Positions 56,217 to 64,000 are shown, counted from the first letter of the stretch. The stretch: DNA of 64,000 nt from CBDCBA01 sp965214125 (GCA_965214125.1 CBDCBA010000032.1:1-64000), one strand, 5' to 3'. Made by a program: numbers and translations. Notes: generated by a model not told the origin, from the sequence alone.

Positions 56217-57683
56217 ATGTACTCGATCGCCATCGCATCGCTGCTCGCGCTCGCCTGCGCCGGGTTTGCCGAGACGTACCACGTGGCGCCCGATGGCGAC
56301 GACGGCGCGGCCGGGTCAGCTGAGGCGCCGTGGGCCTCGTTCGAACACGCCGCGCAAGCGGCCGAAGCGGGCGACACCGTGCTGTTTGCCAGCGGCGTCT
56401 ACCGGCTGCAACGTCGCGTGACCTTCGCCCACAGCGGCGACGCCGACAACTGGATCACCTACGCCGCCGCCGACGGGGAACGGCCCATTTTCGACGCAAG
56501 CCTCCTCTGGCTCGGCGAGCGCGGCATGGATGCCCTTGGCCGGGGCGGCGCGATCCACTTCGACGGCGCCTCCCACATTCGCCTCGTCGGCCTCACGCTG
56601 CGCAACAGCTACGGCTTCGGCATCGGCATCTTCGGGCCCAGCCACCACATCGACGTCGCGGACTGCGACGTGACCAACACCTTCGCCCCCGGCATCGGCG
56701 CCTGGAACGCCGCTCACGTTCGCGTCGTCGGCAACACCGTGACGGCCGCCAACAACCCGGCGATGCGCGTGGGCGGCGACTTCGATCGCGAGTGCCCGCA
56801 CGAGGCGATCAGCATCGCCGGCGTCGACGGCTTCGAGGTCGCGTGGAACCGCGTCCACCGCAACCACAAGGAGGGCATCGACGTCAAGGAGGTCAGCAAA
56901 AACGGCCACGTCCACCACAACTACGTCCACGACAACCCACGCCAGGGCCTCTACGCCGACGCTTGGTTTGGGCTGCTGGCGGACGTGGCGTTTTACAGCA
57001 ACGTGAGCGTGCGCAACGAGTGGGGCGCGGTCATCAGCGTCGAGGGGAAACAGAGCACGCTCGAGCGCGTGAGCTTCACGCACAACATCCTGGCCGACAA
57101 CCGGGCGAGCGGGTTCTACTTCGGCGTCTGGGGCAACGACCGCCTGCGCAGTGGCATCACCGTGTCACACAACACGATTGTGAACAACGGCCACCCGACG
57201 CACTGGGCGGGGCCGACCGGGTCGATCGACTTACGCTCAAAGTCGTTCAAACACGTCCGGGTGACGAACAACATCGCCGTCGGCGGCGGCGCGTTCGATC
57301 TCGCGACGAGCTTCACGCCAACCGAGGTGGAGGCGGCGCTCCAGGAGCGGGAGACGACGATCGCGTTCAACCTGATCTCCTCGACCCGAAGCGACAACGC
57401 GCACAAGGGGCTTTACGCGCAACCTCACGCATATGTTGGCCAAGGCGCGACCGTCGTCGAGGGCGAACCGATTTTCGCCGGCGGCTGGCGGATCGGCTCC
57501 GACTCCCCCGCCGCGGTCGCGGGTGAGGGTGGCGGCCACGTCGGCGCGCTTGCCCCCGGCGCCCGCACGCTGCCCGCCGCCAAGCCGTCGCCGCTGGTGG
57601 GCGAGGGCTTTGTCGACTACGTCCCGCACCGCTTCGAGGACTGGCCAGCCGTGCTGACTCCCGAGCGCGTCGCGAGCGAGTGA
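56217..57683 (+). CDS. Secreted right-handed beta-helix protein (pectate lyase-like)
   Basis: A 488-residue protein with a signal peptide (MYSIAIASLLALACAGFAE). The start YHVAPDGDDGAAGSAEAPWASF is a known opening of polysaccharide-active beta-helix proteins. Several helix coils follow with PbH1-like patterns (RLVGLTLRNSYGFGIGI, VRVVGNTVTAANNPAMRV, VHHNYVHDNPRQGLYADAW). Catalytic residues could not be assigned. With LacZ, galM and the CE7 esterase it fits a lifestyle of plant or algal polysaccharide breakdown. Confidence 0.8.
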   Translation: MYSIAIASLLALACAGFAETYHVAPDGDDGAAGSAEAPWASFEHAAQAAEAGDTVLFASGVYRLQRRVTFAHSGDADNWITYAAADGERPIFDASLLWLGERGMDALGRGGAIHFDGASHIRLVGLTLRNSYGFGIGIFGPSHHIDVADCDVTNTFAPGIGAWNAAHVRVVGNTVTAANNPAMRVGGDFDRECPHEAISIAGVDGFEVAWNRVHRNHKEGIDVKEVSKNGHVHHNYVHDNPRQGLYADAWFGLLADVAFYSNVSVRNEWGAVISVEGKQSTLERVSFTHNILADNRASGFYFGVWGNDRLRSGITVSHNTIVNNGHPTHWAGPTGSIDLRSKSFKHVRVTNNIAVGGGAFDLATSFTPTEVEAALQERETTIAFNLISSTRSDNAHKGLYAQPHAYVGQGATVVEGEPIFAGGWRIGSDSPAAVAGEGGGHVGALAPGARTLPAAKPSPLVGEGFVDYVPHRFEDWPAVLTPERVASE

Positions 57684-57704
57684 TGCGAAGGTGCAAAGCT
57701 CTGA

Positions 57705-57777
57705 GGTAGCCGCGGAGCTTGCTCCGCGCTGCGAACGCCGGTTGAGGTTCGAGCGCGGAGCAAGCTCCGCGGCTACC
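57705..57777. repeat. REPIN-like inverted repeat
   Basis: Perfect 26-base arms at 57705-57730 and 57752-57777, each beginning GGTAGCCGCGGAGC and having an inner stem CGCGGAGC/GCTCCGCG. It separates the convergent beta-helix and alpha-E genes. Confidence 0.92.
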
Positions 57778-57799
57778 CCAGAGACAGCGGGAGCTGCGG

Positions 57800-58840
57800 T
57801 CACGCCATAAAGTAGCGTTCGTGCAGCGCGCGGTTGGCGTCGGCGACGGCGGCGCGGATGGCGGTGAGGTAGCCCGTGACGCCGCCATCGAGAATCTCGG
57901 GCGTCTCGGCGTATGCCAGCCGCGCCGACAGGCGGCCCAGGGCACGCTCGGCCGGGTCGACGCCGGTCAGGCCCGCGGCGTTGCGGATCGCTTCGACCGC
58001 GCGCCACGCCTGCTCCACGCCGTAGCGGATCGACCGCGGGTGGTCCGCCTCCAACAGCAGGAAGCCGACGACCGGCATCAGCCCCAGTTCGTTCGCGTGC
58101 TGCCGGCGGTAGGCCTCGATGCTACAGCACATGCGCAGCAGGCCCATCAGGTGGATGTTGCGCAGCGGCGCCTCGAGGTGCGGCCCCGCCTCGGTGAGAA
58201 AGCTCACGCGGGCCCCGATGATGCGGCAGGTGACGTCGACGCGCTCGAGCAGCTTGCCCGCCTGCGCAAAGTGCCAGCGGTGCCCGCGATCGAGGGTCTG
58301 GTCGACGGCCCCCTGGTACATGAGCGACACGCGCGACACGCGCTGGAAGTAGTCGTCGGCCGACTCGGCGTACATGGTGGCCGCCCCGCCGCCCTGCAAG
58401 CTCCAGAAGAGTTCGTTGAGGATGGTCCACATCTCGGCGCTGATCTCGCTGCGCACGCCGCGCGCGTTCTCGCGCGCCTGGGTGACGCAGGCGACGATGC
58501 TGCTGGGCACGTTCGGGTCCAGCCCGAGCGCGCGGATGCAGCGCTCGCTCAAGGGCAGCGACTCGTCGGTGCCGGGCTCGTCCACCTGCATGGCGGTGAG
58601 CAGCCCGTTCCACTGGCGTTGCTGCCAGACCGGGTCGAGGTCGCCCACGTCCATCAGGAGCTGGCTCATCACCCAGAGCAGCCGCGACGTGTGCTCGGCC
58701 CGCTCGACGTAGCGGCTGGACCAGTAGATGCTGTCGGCCACCCGCGCCAGCAGCGGGCGCTCGGGCTGGTTGACCTGGAACGCGCCGCCCTCGTCGAACG
58801 CGGCGGTCGGATAAATCGCTTCGGCGGGGGCAAGGGTCAC
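57800..58840 (-). CDS. Alpha-E domain protein (DUF403/COG2307)
   Basis: A 346-residue all-helical protein. The signature opening is LLARVADSIYWSSRYVERAEHTSRLL, and conserved segments include RDDYFQRVSRVSLMYQ-type SADDYFQRVSRVSL and WHFAQAGKLLERVDVTCRI. GTG 58840 overlaps the stop of the ATP-grasp gene, with AGGAG five bases upstream, so translation is coupled. The family is always found with a circularly permuted ATP-grasp partner and a transglutaminase, and is thought to take part in making a small peptide or amide-linked product. Confidence 0.88.
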   Translation of the reverse strand: MTLAPAEAIYPTAAFDEGGAFQVNQPERPLLARVADSIYWSSRYVERAEHTSRLLWVMSQLLMDVGDLDPVWQQRQWNGLLTAMQVDEPGTDESLPLSERCIRALGLDPNVPSSIVACVTQARENARGVRSEISAEMWTILNELFWSLQGGGAATMYAESADDYFQRVSRVSLMYQGAVDQTLDRGHRWHFAQAGKLLERVDVTCRIIGARVSFLTEAGPHLEAPLRNIHLMGLLRMCCSIEAYRRQHANELGLMPVVGFLLLEADHPRSIRYGVEQAWRAVEAIRNAAGLTGVDPAERALGRLSARLAYAETPEILDGGVTGYLTAIRAAVADANRALHERYFMA

Positions 58841-60489
58841 GACAACTCCTGGGTTTGGGACATGAACTCCTGGCTTTGCGACATACCGCCGATCGTTTGC
58901 GACTGCTTCATCGGCTGGGCCGACTGCGACTGGCCGCCGACCACCGGCGTCGCGTCTTCGGCGGGGGCCCGAGGGTCTTCGAGTACCCACGTGTCCTTCG
59001 AGCCGCCTCCCTGGCTGGAGTTGACGACCAGGCTGCCCTCGCGCAGGGCCACGCGCGTCAGCCCGCCGGGCATGACGACGACGTCGAAGTCGCGTCCGTC
59101 CGCCGCGGGCCGCGTCAGGATGTAGGGCCGCAAATCCACGCGCCGGCCACGCCAGCCCTTGTCGGTGCTGCTGGGGTGCTGGCTGAGTTGCACGACCGGC
59201 TGGGCGATAAAGTCGCGCGGCTCCGCCTTGATCTTCTCGGCGAAGTCGTCCTGCTCGGCCTTGGTCGACTGGTGGCCCATCAGCATGCCGTACCCGCCGC
59301 TCTCGTTGGTGGCCTTGACGACGAGCTTGTCGAGGTTCTCCAGCGTGTACTTCAGGTCGTCCGGGCGGTCGCAGATGTACGTGGGCACGTTGGGCAAAAT
59401 CGCTTCCTGACCCATGTAGAACTTGATCATGTCCGGCACGAACGGGTAGATCGCCTTGTCGTCGGCCACGCCCGCGCCCACGGCGTTGACGATGTTCACG
59501 TGCCCCGTGCGGTGGCAGTTCATCAGCCCGGCCACGCCCAGGGCGCTGTCGGGGTTGAAGCAAAGCGGGTCGAGGAAGTCGTCGTCGATGCGGCGGTAGA
59601 TTACGTCCACCCGCCGCAGGCCTGCCGTGGTGCGCATGTAGACGAAGTTGTTGCTGACCACCAGGTCGCGCCCCTCGACCAGTTCCACGCCCATCTGCCG
59701 CGCCAGGAACGAGTGCTCGAAGTAGGCCGAGTTGTAGATGCCCGGCGTGAGGACGACGACGGTCGGGTCGTCCGCCCCCGCCGGCGCGCTGGCGCGGAGG
59801 GTGGCCAGCAGGTTGTAGGGGTAGTCCTCGATCGCGCGCACGCGGTATTTGCCGAACAGGCTGGGGAAGACGCGCTTCATCACCGCGCGGTTCTCCAGCA
59901 CGTAGCTCACGCCGCTGGGGCTGCGGCAGTTGTCCTCCAGGACCTTGTACCCCTCGGCGTCGCGGATCAGGTCGGTGCCGCAGATGTGAACGTAGACGTT
60001 GCCCGGCACCTCCACGCCCAGCATCTCCCGGCGAAACAGCTTGGCGGCCAATACCAGCCGCGGCGGGACGATGCCGGCCTTAAACACCTCCTGCTTCGAG
60101 TAGACGTCGCGAATGAACAGGTTCAGCGCCCGGATCCGCTGGGCGAGGCCCTTCTCGATCGTCTGCCACTCCTCGTGCGGAATGATGCGCGGCGCCAGGT
60201 CGAACGGGAGCGTGCGCTCGATGTTGTTGCGATCGGTCTCCCCGCCCGCGGCGCTGTAGACGGTGAAGGTGATGCCCTGGTTGCGAAACGACACGTCGGC
60301 CATGCGCCGCCGGCGCGTCAGGGCGTCGGCGTCGAGGGTGAGCAACTGCTGGTGGACGTCGGCGTAGTGCGACCGCGGCGTGCCGTCGGCGGCGAACATC
60401 TCGTCGTAGATGCCGCCGGTGTCGTAGCCGCCGAACAGCGTGCCGCTGGCGTCGCGAGTGGGCGGGGCGGGTGGGGTGGAATCTGGCAT
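58837..60489 (-). CDS. Circularly permuted ATP-grasp protein (COG2308)
   Basis: A 550-residue enzyme of the circularly permuted ATP-grasp family, expected to ligate amines to carboxylates at the cost of ATP. Landmarks are FNQGITFTVY-like FRNQGITFTVYSAAGG, RDVYSKQEVFKAGIVP, CGTDLIRDAEGYKVLEDNCRSPSGVSY (in parts), VVVLTPGIYNSAYFEH, YRRIDDDFLDPL and VKATNESGGYGM. A Gln/Ser-rich tail (SQSQEFMSQTQELS) ends the protein. ATG 60489 was chosen; upstream codons are not family-like. It forms a two-gene operon with the alpha-E gene. Confidence 0.9.
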   Translation of the reverse strand: MPDSTPPAPPTRDASGTLFGGYDTGGIYDEMFAADGTPRSHYADVHQQLLTLDADALTRRRRMADVSFRNQGITFTVYSAAGGETDRNNIERTLPFDLAPRIIPHEEWQTIEKGLAQRIRALNLFIRDVYSKQEVFKAGIVPPRLVLAAKLFRREMLGVEVPGNVYVHICGTDLIRDAEGYKVLEDNCRSPSGVSYVLENRAVMKRVFPSLFGKYRVRAIEDYPYNLLATLRASAPAGADDPTVVVLTPGIYNSAYFEHSFLARQMGVELVEGRDLVVSNNFVYMRTTAGLRRVDVIYRRIDDDFLDPLCFNPDSALGVAGLMNCHRTGHVNIVNAVGAGVADDKAIYPFVPDMIKFYMGQEAILPNVPTYICDRPDDLKYTLENLDKLVVKATNESGGYGMLMGHQSTKAEQDDFAEKIKAEPRDFIAQPVVQLSQHPSSTDKGWRGRRVDLRPYILTRPAADGRDFDVVVMPGGLTRVALREGSLVVNSSQGGGSKDTWVLEDPRAPAEDATPVVGGQSQSAQPMKQSQTIGGMSQSQEFMSQTQELS

Positions 60490-60585
60490 GGGGGCTGCGG
60501 GCGTTTGGGCCAAGGGTCGGGCACACACCATAGCGAACGACGGCGGGATCGTGCAGGCGGACGCGGGATCGTGCAGACTGGGGCG

Positions 60586-61884
60586 ATGCACGGTGCCGCT
60601 CTCCTCCTCGCGCTGCTCGCCCCGCTCCTGCTGTGCGTCGCGGCGCTGGCCGAACTCGTGGTCACGCCAGTTCAGCCCGAGGGCGTTTATAACGCGGGGC
60701 AGCAGGTCGCGTGGACCGTCCGTTGGAACGGGCCCAACCCGCCCGATTCCGTCGAGTTCATCGTCAAGCGCGACTTTCTCGAAGAGATTTCGCGGCGAAC
60801 GGCCTCGCTTCAGGACGGAGCGATCCTCGTGAGCGAATCGGTCGCCCCCGGCCACACCGCCCAACTCGAAGTGATCGTCGGCGACGCGAAGGAGGTCAGC
60901 GAGATCAGCGGCATCATCGTCGCGCCCGATCAGGTCGAGCCGACCGCCCCGCCGCCGGAGGACTTTGACGCGTTCTGGGCTGAGCAGGTCGAGCGGATCA
61001 AGGCGGTGCCCGCGAACGCCCGGTTCACGCCGGTGAAGCTGAACGTGCCGGATGTCGACTACGGCCACGTGGTGCTCGACGGCATCGACGGCACGAAAGT
61101 CCGCGGCCAACTCGCCCGGCCGAGCCGCGACGGCAAGTTCCCTGCGATCCTCATCCCGCAGTGGGCCGGCGTCTACGCGCTGGAGCCCGAGTGGGTTCTC
61201 GGCCGAGCGCAGCAGGGATGGCTGGTGCTGAACATTCTCGCCCACGATCTGCCGATCAACCGCGAGCCGGAGTTTTACCAGCGGCAGGAGGCCGGCCCGC
61301 TGGCGAACTACCCCGGCATCGGCAACGACGATCGGCTCACAAGCTACTTCCTGCGTATGTACCTCTCCTGCTACCAGGCCGCGGAGTACCTGGCGAGTCG
61401 CGACGACTGGAACGGTGAGGTGCTCGTTGTCGCCGGCGGAAGCCAGGGCGGGCAGCAGGCGCTGGTGACGGCTGCGATGCACCCGAAGGTCACGGCCGTC
61501 ATCGCCAACGTGCCGGCAGGCTGCGATATGCTCGGCCCCGCCCACCCCACCACCGGCCGCCGGCCGGGCTACCCGATGTGGTACTGGAATGTTGGCGACA
61601 AAAACCCCGAGGCCGTCCGCGCCGCCAGCCGGTACTTCGACGTGGTGAACTTCGCGCCCAGGATCGATGTGCCGACCCTCGTGGGTGCAGGCCTGGAGGA
61701 CGACGTCTGCCCGCCGGCCGGCATCGTCGCGGCGGCCAACCGGATGGCGGGGCCCGTCGAGCTCCTGCTGATGCCGAATGCCGGGCACCAGAACGAGTAC
61801 AACTCGCAGGCGCTCTTCTACCAGCGCGAGTGGCAGTGGCTCGCCGCGTTGCAAGCGGGCGAGGCGCCGCCGGTGCGGGAGTAG
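60586..61884 (+). CDS. Acetylxylan esterase-like hydrolase (CE7)
   Basis: A 432-residue secreted esterase. A signal peptide (MHGAALLLALLAPLLLCVAALA) is followed by an Ig-like N-terminal domain and an AXE1/cephalosporin-C-deacetylase fold. The nucleophile is in AGGSQGGQQAL, the Asp in GAGLEDDVCPP and the His in PNAGHQNE. It would remove acetyl groups from plant-type polysaccharides or oligosaccharides. It diverges from the ATP-grasp operon across 96 bases. Confidence 0.88.
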   Translation: MHGAALLLALLAPLLLCVAALAELVVTPVQPEGVYNAGQQVAWTVRWNGPNPPDSVEFIVKRDFLEEISRRTASLQDGAILVSESVAPGHTAQLEVIVGDAKEVSEISGIIVAPDQVEPTAPPPEDFDAFWAEQVERIKAVPANARFTPVKLNVPDVDYGHVVLDGIDGTKVRGQLARPSRDGKFPAILIPQWAGVYALEPEWVLGRAQQGWLVLNILAHDLPINREPEFYQRQEAGPLANYPGIGNDDRLTSYFLRMYLSCYQAAEYLASRDDWNGEVLVVAGGSQGGQQALVTAAMHPKVTAVIANVPAGCDMLGPAHPTTGRRPGYPMWYWNVGDKNPEAVRAASRYFDVVNFAPRIDVPTLVGAGLEDDVCPPAGIVAAANRMAGPVELLLMPNAGHQNEYNSQALFYQREWQWLAALQAGEAPPVRE

Positions 61885-61900
61885 GCTCTGCACGTGCGGT

Positions 61901-61965
61901 TTAGCCGCCCCGCCTCGCGGGGCGCGTGCTGGTGTTCGGCGCGCCCCGCGAGGCGGGGCGGCTAA
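61901..61965. repeat. REPIN-like inverted repeat
   Basis: Perfect 26-base arms at 61901-61926 and 61940-61965, beginning TTAGCCGCCCCGCC, with inner stem CCCCGC/GCGGGG. It lies upstream of the WXG100-like gene. Confidence 0.9.
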
Positions 61966-62004
61966 CGACTGAGAATGATCGAGCCGGCGCGGTATCCTTG
62001 CTTC

Positions 62005-62277
62005 ATGTCGCAAGCCATCGTCGATCCCGCCGAGGTCCGCCGGTTCGCCAAGGATTTGAGCCGCTTCAACCGCGAGCTCGAAGGCCTTGTCGGCGGCATC
62101 CACGCGAAGATGCGCGCCCTCGAAGGCTCTTGGCGCGACCAGGAGCAACGCAAGTTCTCCGAAAGCTTCCAGGACACCGTCCGCGTGCTCGCCCGCTTCG
62201 TGGAGAACAGCGAGGAACACGTGAGCTTCCTGAACAGGAAGGCCCAGCTCGCCGAGGAGTACCTGAAGCAGCGGTAG
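62005..62277 (+). CDS. WXG100-like small helical protein
   Basis: A 90-residue protein that fits the ESAT-6/WXG100 plan: two helices separated by a turn, with Trp43 in EGSWRDQEQRKF. The usual W-x-G is W-R-D here, so this is a variant. Such proteins are the classical substrates or structural dimers of type VII secretion. It starts a three-gene run with a 4-base gap to the next gene. ATG 62005 gives a normal length; the frame is open 30 bases further up. Confidence 0.75.
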   Translation: MSQAIVDPAEVRRFAKDLSRFNRELEGLVGGIHAKMRALEGSWRDQEQRKFSESFQDTVRVLARFVENSEEHVSFLNRKAQLAEEYLKQR

Positions 62278-62281
62278 TGCC

Positions 62282-63283
62282 ATGTCGAAGGCCCACATCA
62301 AGAGTTTCCAGGCGGTCGAGGCGTTCCGCGTCGCGCTGGTGAAGTACGCCGACGCGGCGATGCTGGCGATGGAGGACGCCGAGTCGGGGGCGCGGCGAAC
62401 GCTTGTGTGGCTGCAAACGGAGCAGTCCAGCTACTGGAAGGCCGCCGCCCGCGCGGCGCAGGAGGGGCTCAGCCGCGCCCAGGACGCCTACCGCCAAAAG
62501 GCCTACTTCAAGGATGCCACCGGCGCCCGGCAGTCGGCCGTCGACGAACTTCAGGCCGTGCGGCGGTGGGAGGCGCGCATCGCCGAGGTCGAGCAACGCC
62601 AACGCGCCACGGCCCGGCACGTGGTCGAGCTGAAGCAGGAAATCCAGGATTATCGCGGCAGCACCGCGCGGCTGCGGAACCTGATCGAGGGGCGCATCCC
62701 CGTCGCCAGCGCCGACTTGCGGGAGGCCGTTGCGGTGCTGGAGCGTTACGCGGCGCTCGCCCCCGAAGCCCGCGGCGGCGGCGCAACCGAGGCCGACGCG
62801 GCCATGTCGCGGCCCGAGCCAACGGCGCAGCAATCGGCCGACCTGCCCGACGATGCCACCCTGCGAGCGCGCACGCCGACGACGCGCTCCCGAGCACGTG
62901 CCGCGGCGTCGTCGATCGTGCCGATCCTGCCGGACGTTCCCGCCCCCGCCCGGCACGCGACGACGCCGCGGCAAACCGAGCGGCCGCCGGGGCGGTACGA
63001 CCTTGTCACGCTTCAGTTACCCGAGGATGTTCCGCAGGTGTACCTCGAGCGCGTCGAGCCGACCGGCCCCGCCGACACCGGCTGGCACGTCGGCCCGGCG
63101 GGCGACACCCACGCGGGCGGCACGCCGGTCGTCACGCTGACATTCGGCCGCATCGCCCAGATGCACCCGCACCTCGCCGAGCTGATGCGCTTGGGCGTCG
63201 GTACGCTCGTCGTCGCCCGCGGGTCGGCCGTCGCCCGCGTCATCGACGGCCTCGGCAGCGTGCTGTGGGAGGAGACCGAGTGA
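62282..63283 (+). CDS. Coiled-coil protein in the WXG100-like operon
   Basis: A 333-residue protein of unknown function. Residues about 1-150 are strongly helical, with a hydrophobic/aromatic helix pair (RRTLVWLQTEQSSYWKAAARAAQ) and a coiled coil (EARIAEVEQRQRATARHVVELK). A Pro/Ala/Thr linker of about 80 residues follows. The C-terminal 90 or so residues are beta-rich (RYDLVTLQLPEDVPQVYLERV). The N-terminal helices resemble LXG/WXG-type secretion domains in layout, which is suggestive but unproven. The next gene overlaps its stop. Confidence 0.6.
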   Translation: MSKAHIKSFQAVEAFRVALVKYADAAMLAMEDAESGARRTLVWLQTEQSSYWKAAARAAQEGLSRAQDAYRQKAYFKDATGARQSAVDELQAVRRWEARIAEVEQRQRATARHVVELKQEIQDYRGSTARLRNLIEGRIPVASADLREAVAVLERYAALAPEARGGGATEADAAMSRPEPTAQQSADLPDDATLRARTPTTRSRARAAASSIVPILPDVPAPARHATTPRQTERPPGRYDLVTLQLPEDVPQVYLERVEPTGPADTGWHVGPAGDTHAGGTPVVTLTFGRIAQMHPHLAELMRLGVGTLVVARGSAVARVIDGLGSVLWEETE

Positions 63284-63498
63284 GCATGACCGAGTCGGCC
63301 GCCCGGCTGGAACGGGCGCACAAGGACCTGCTGCTGCACTGGCGGCGCACGCGCGAGGTGTGGCGCGACGGGCGCTCCGAGCGCGTCGAGCGCGACTTGC
63401 TCGAACCGCTCGAGGCCGCCACCAAACAGGCGAGCGAGGGCGTGGCCCGCCTCAGCGCCGCAGTCCGCGCCGCCGAACGCGACTGCTCGGAGGCGTGA
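63280..63498 (+). CDS. Small helical protein, third gene of the WXG100-like operon
   Basis: A 70-72 residue, all-helical, charged protein with no known family. It starts at GTG 63280 (overlapping the previous stop as GTGA) or ATG 63286. Key landmarks are LHWRRTREVWRDGRSERVERD and LEPLEAATKQASEGVARL. A Trp-Arg-Asp triplet (VWRDG) echoes the SWRDQ of the WXG100-like gene, so it may be a second, diverged WXG-type partner. Confidence 0.6.
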   Translation: MSMTESAARLERAHKDLLLHWRRTREVWRDGRSERVERDLLEPLEAATKQASEGVARLSAAVRAAERDCSEA

Positions 63499-63569
63499 AC
63501 TGCTGCGCTAACGAAGGCGGACGTAACCACAACGCCGGCCCGCTAGAGCAGCTTGCACTTTCATCTGCC

Positions 63570-63649
63570 GGAGGTAGCCGCGGACCTTGGTCCGCGCTTC
63601 GAATGACGGCTGGTGTCAAACGCGCGGAGCAAGCTCCACGGCTACCTCC
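63570..63649. repeat. REPIN-like inverted repeat with diverged arms
   Basis: Arms of 28 bases at 63570-63597 and 63622-63649 share GGAGGTAGCCG but differ inside. One arm has inner stem GGACC/GGTCC and the other GGAGC/GCTCC. Each arm keeps its own hairpin although they no longer match each other fully. Confidence 0.85.
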
Positions 63650-63681
63650 GATCGAGCAGCGCGGGATGAACCAAGTTGCTC

Positions 63682-63707
63682 TAGCCGCGACTCGGCGAGT
63701 CGCGGTC
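63682..63707. repeat. Single REP-like arm
   Basis: TAGCCGCGACTC with inner stem CGCGACTC/GAGTCGCG and loop GGC. It is identical in stem to the arms at 32806-32882, differing only in the loop. Confidence 0.85.
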
Positions 63708-63753
63708 GGACGCTCGATGGCATCGCTCCACGTGCGATTCTGCAGCAAGCGAG

Positions 63754-64000
63754 TCACTGCTGCTGCTGTTGCTGTTGTTGCACTAGGCCGGCCTCGGCTT
63801 CGACGAGATTGGGCGGCGTGGGGCTGGCTGTCAGCGGGAGCTTGCGGACGCGCTCGGCCATCAGCTCCGGCGGAACACTGCTCAGCCAGCGCGTGCTCAC
63901 GCTCACCTCGATGGACTCCTCGCCCCCGCCGCGGTAGACGCCCTTGTTCGGCGGCACGTCGCCGTAGTCGCGGCCGACCGCCACCTTGATGAAGCGCGGG
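63754..64000 (-). CDS. Second transglutaminase-like protein, C-terminal part only
   Basis: The C-terminal end of a transglutaminase-family protein, cut by the window edge. The segment FIKVAVGRDYGDVPPNKGVYRG is the usual block after the catalytic Asp in COG1305 proteins. The protein then runs to a tail of eight Gln coded by CAG/CAA (63757-63780) before the TGA. The start lies beyond 64000; the frame contains an in-frame GTG at 63984 that is not a real start. It is the second transglutaminase in this region. Confidence 0.75.
   Translation of the reverse strand, partial: PRFIKVAVGRDYGDVPPNKGVYRGGGEESIEVSVSTRWLSSVPPELMAERVRKLPLTASPTPPNLVEAEAGLVQQQQQQQQ

Noticed and set aside
58855..60585. Upstream extension giving a 1,009-codon frame into the CE7 esterase
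   Set aside because: The extension is antisense to the ATP-grasp gene, and the esterase has a signal peptide starting at ATG 60586.
32806..63707. CRISPR array
   Set aside because: The repeats are inverted pairs scattered between genes, not direct repeats with regular spacers, and no cas genes are present.
63754..63784. Functional polyglutamine region
   Set aside because: Eight glutamines at a C-terminus coded by a CAG/CAA microsatellite are likely neutral slippage; no evidence of function.

Overview
The window looks like a chromosomal segment of a high-GC planctomycete, probably of the Phycisphaerae type. That is an inference from gene content: a prepilin-type protein with a planctomycete-style C-terminal signature, two PEP-CTERM secreted proteins, an ECF sigma factor of the TIGR02999 type next to a serine/threonine kinase with C-terminal repeats, paired Gfo/Idh/MocA oxidoreductases, and an EccC-like ATPase. 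Nothing points to a plasmid or phage, and I saw no tRNA, rRNA or CRISPR array.

Layout. 1-9.4 kb: a broken VWA membrane protein, an ABC permease joined in frame to an NHL-propeller lipoprotein, a Sel1-repeat protein with 36 consecutive prolines, an aldo/keto reductase, and a three-gene stress-type operon (two DUF2382 proteins and a small membrane protein). 9.4-21.3 kb: a CrtI-type oxidoreductase, a pseudopilin, an ECF sigma factor with a likely anti-sigma factor, a family 2 glycosyltransferase, aldose 1-epimerase, an SH3-type secreted protein, and LacZ. 21.3-26.6 kb: a complete MacA-MacB-TolC-type efflux operon. 26.6-34.1 kb: methyltransferase, two glycosyltransferases, two Gfo/Idh/MocA dehydrogenases with a TIM-barrel isomerase (a sugar-processing operon), and an esterase. 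34.2-39.9 kb: PilZ protein, coiled-coil membrane protein plus a 56-residue membrane protein, GNAT, RibBA, M48 protease. 40-47.4 kb: protein kinase and ECF sigma factor divergent from two PEP-CTERM genes. 47.5-54.6 kb: a three-domain EccC-like ATPase, DeoC, AI-2E-family permease, winged-helix protein. 54.6-64 kb: transglutaminase, alpha-E and circularly permuted ATP-grasp proteins, a beta-helix protein, a CE7 esterase, a WXG100-like gene trio, and the end of a second transglutaminase.

Three themes cut across the genes. (1) A possible type VII secretion-like system: an ATPase with two membrane segments and three RecA-like domains (47.5-51.3 kb), and a WXG100-like protein with two co-transcribed coiled-coil genes (62.0-63.5 kb). 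(2) A dense population of hairpin repeats. One class is REPIN-like (two inverted arms, each arm itself a palindrome); the other consists of AT-richer word repeats. Several lie inside or across coding sequence, and two supply the signal peptides of lipoproteins. (3) Four genes (VWA, LacZ, PEP-CTERM repeat protein, EccC-like ATPase) are disrupted by eight single-base insertions, each lengthening an existing base run by one. This is best explained by sequence or assembly error rather than decay, so these genes are probably intact in the organism.
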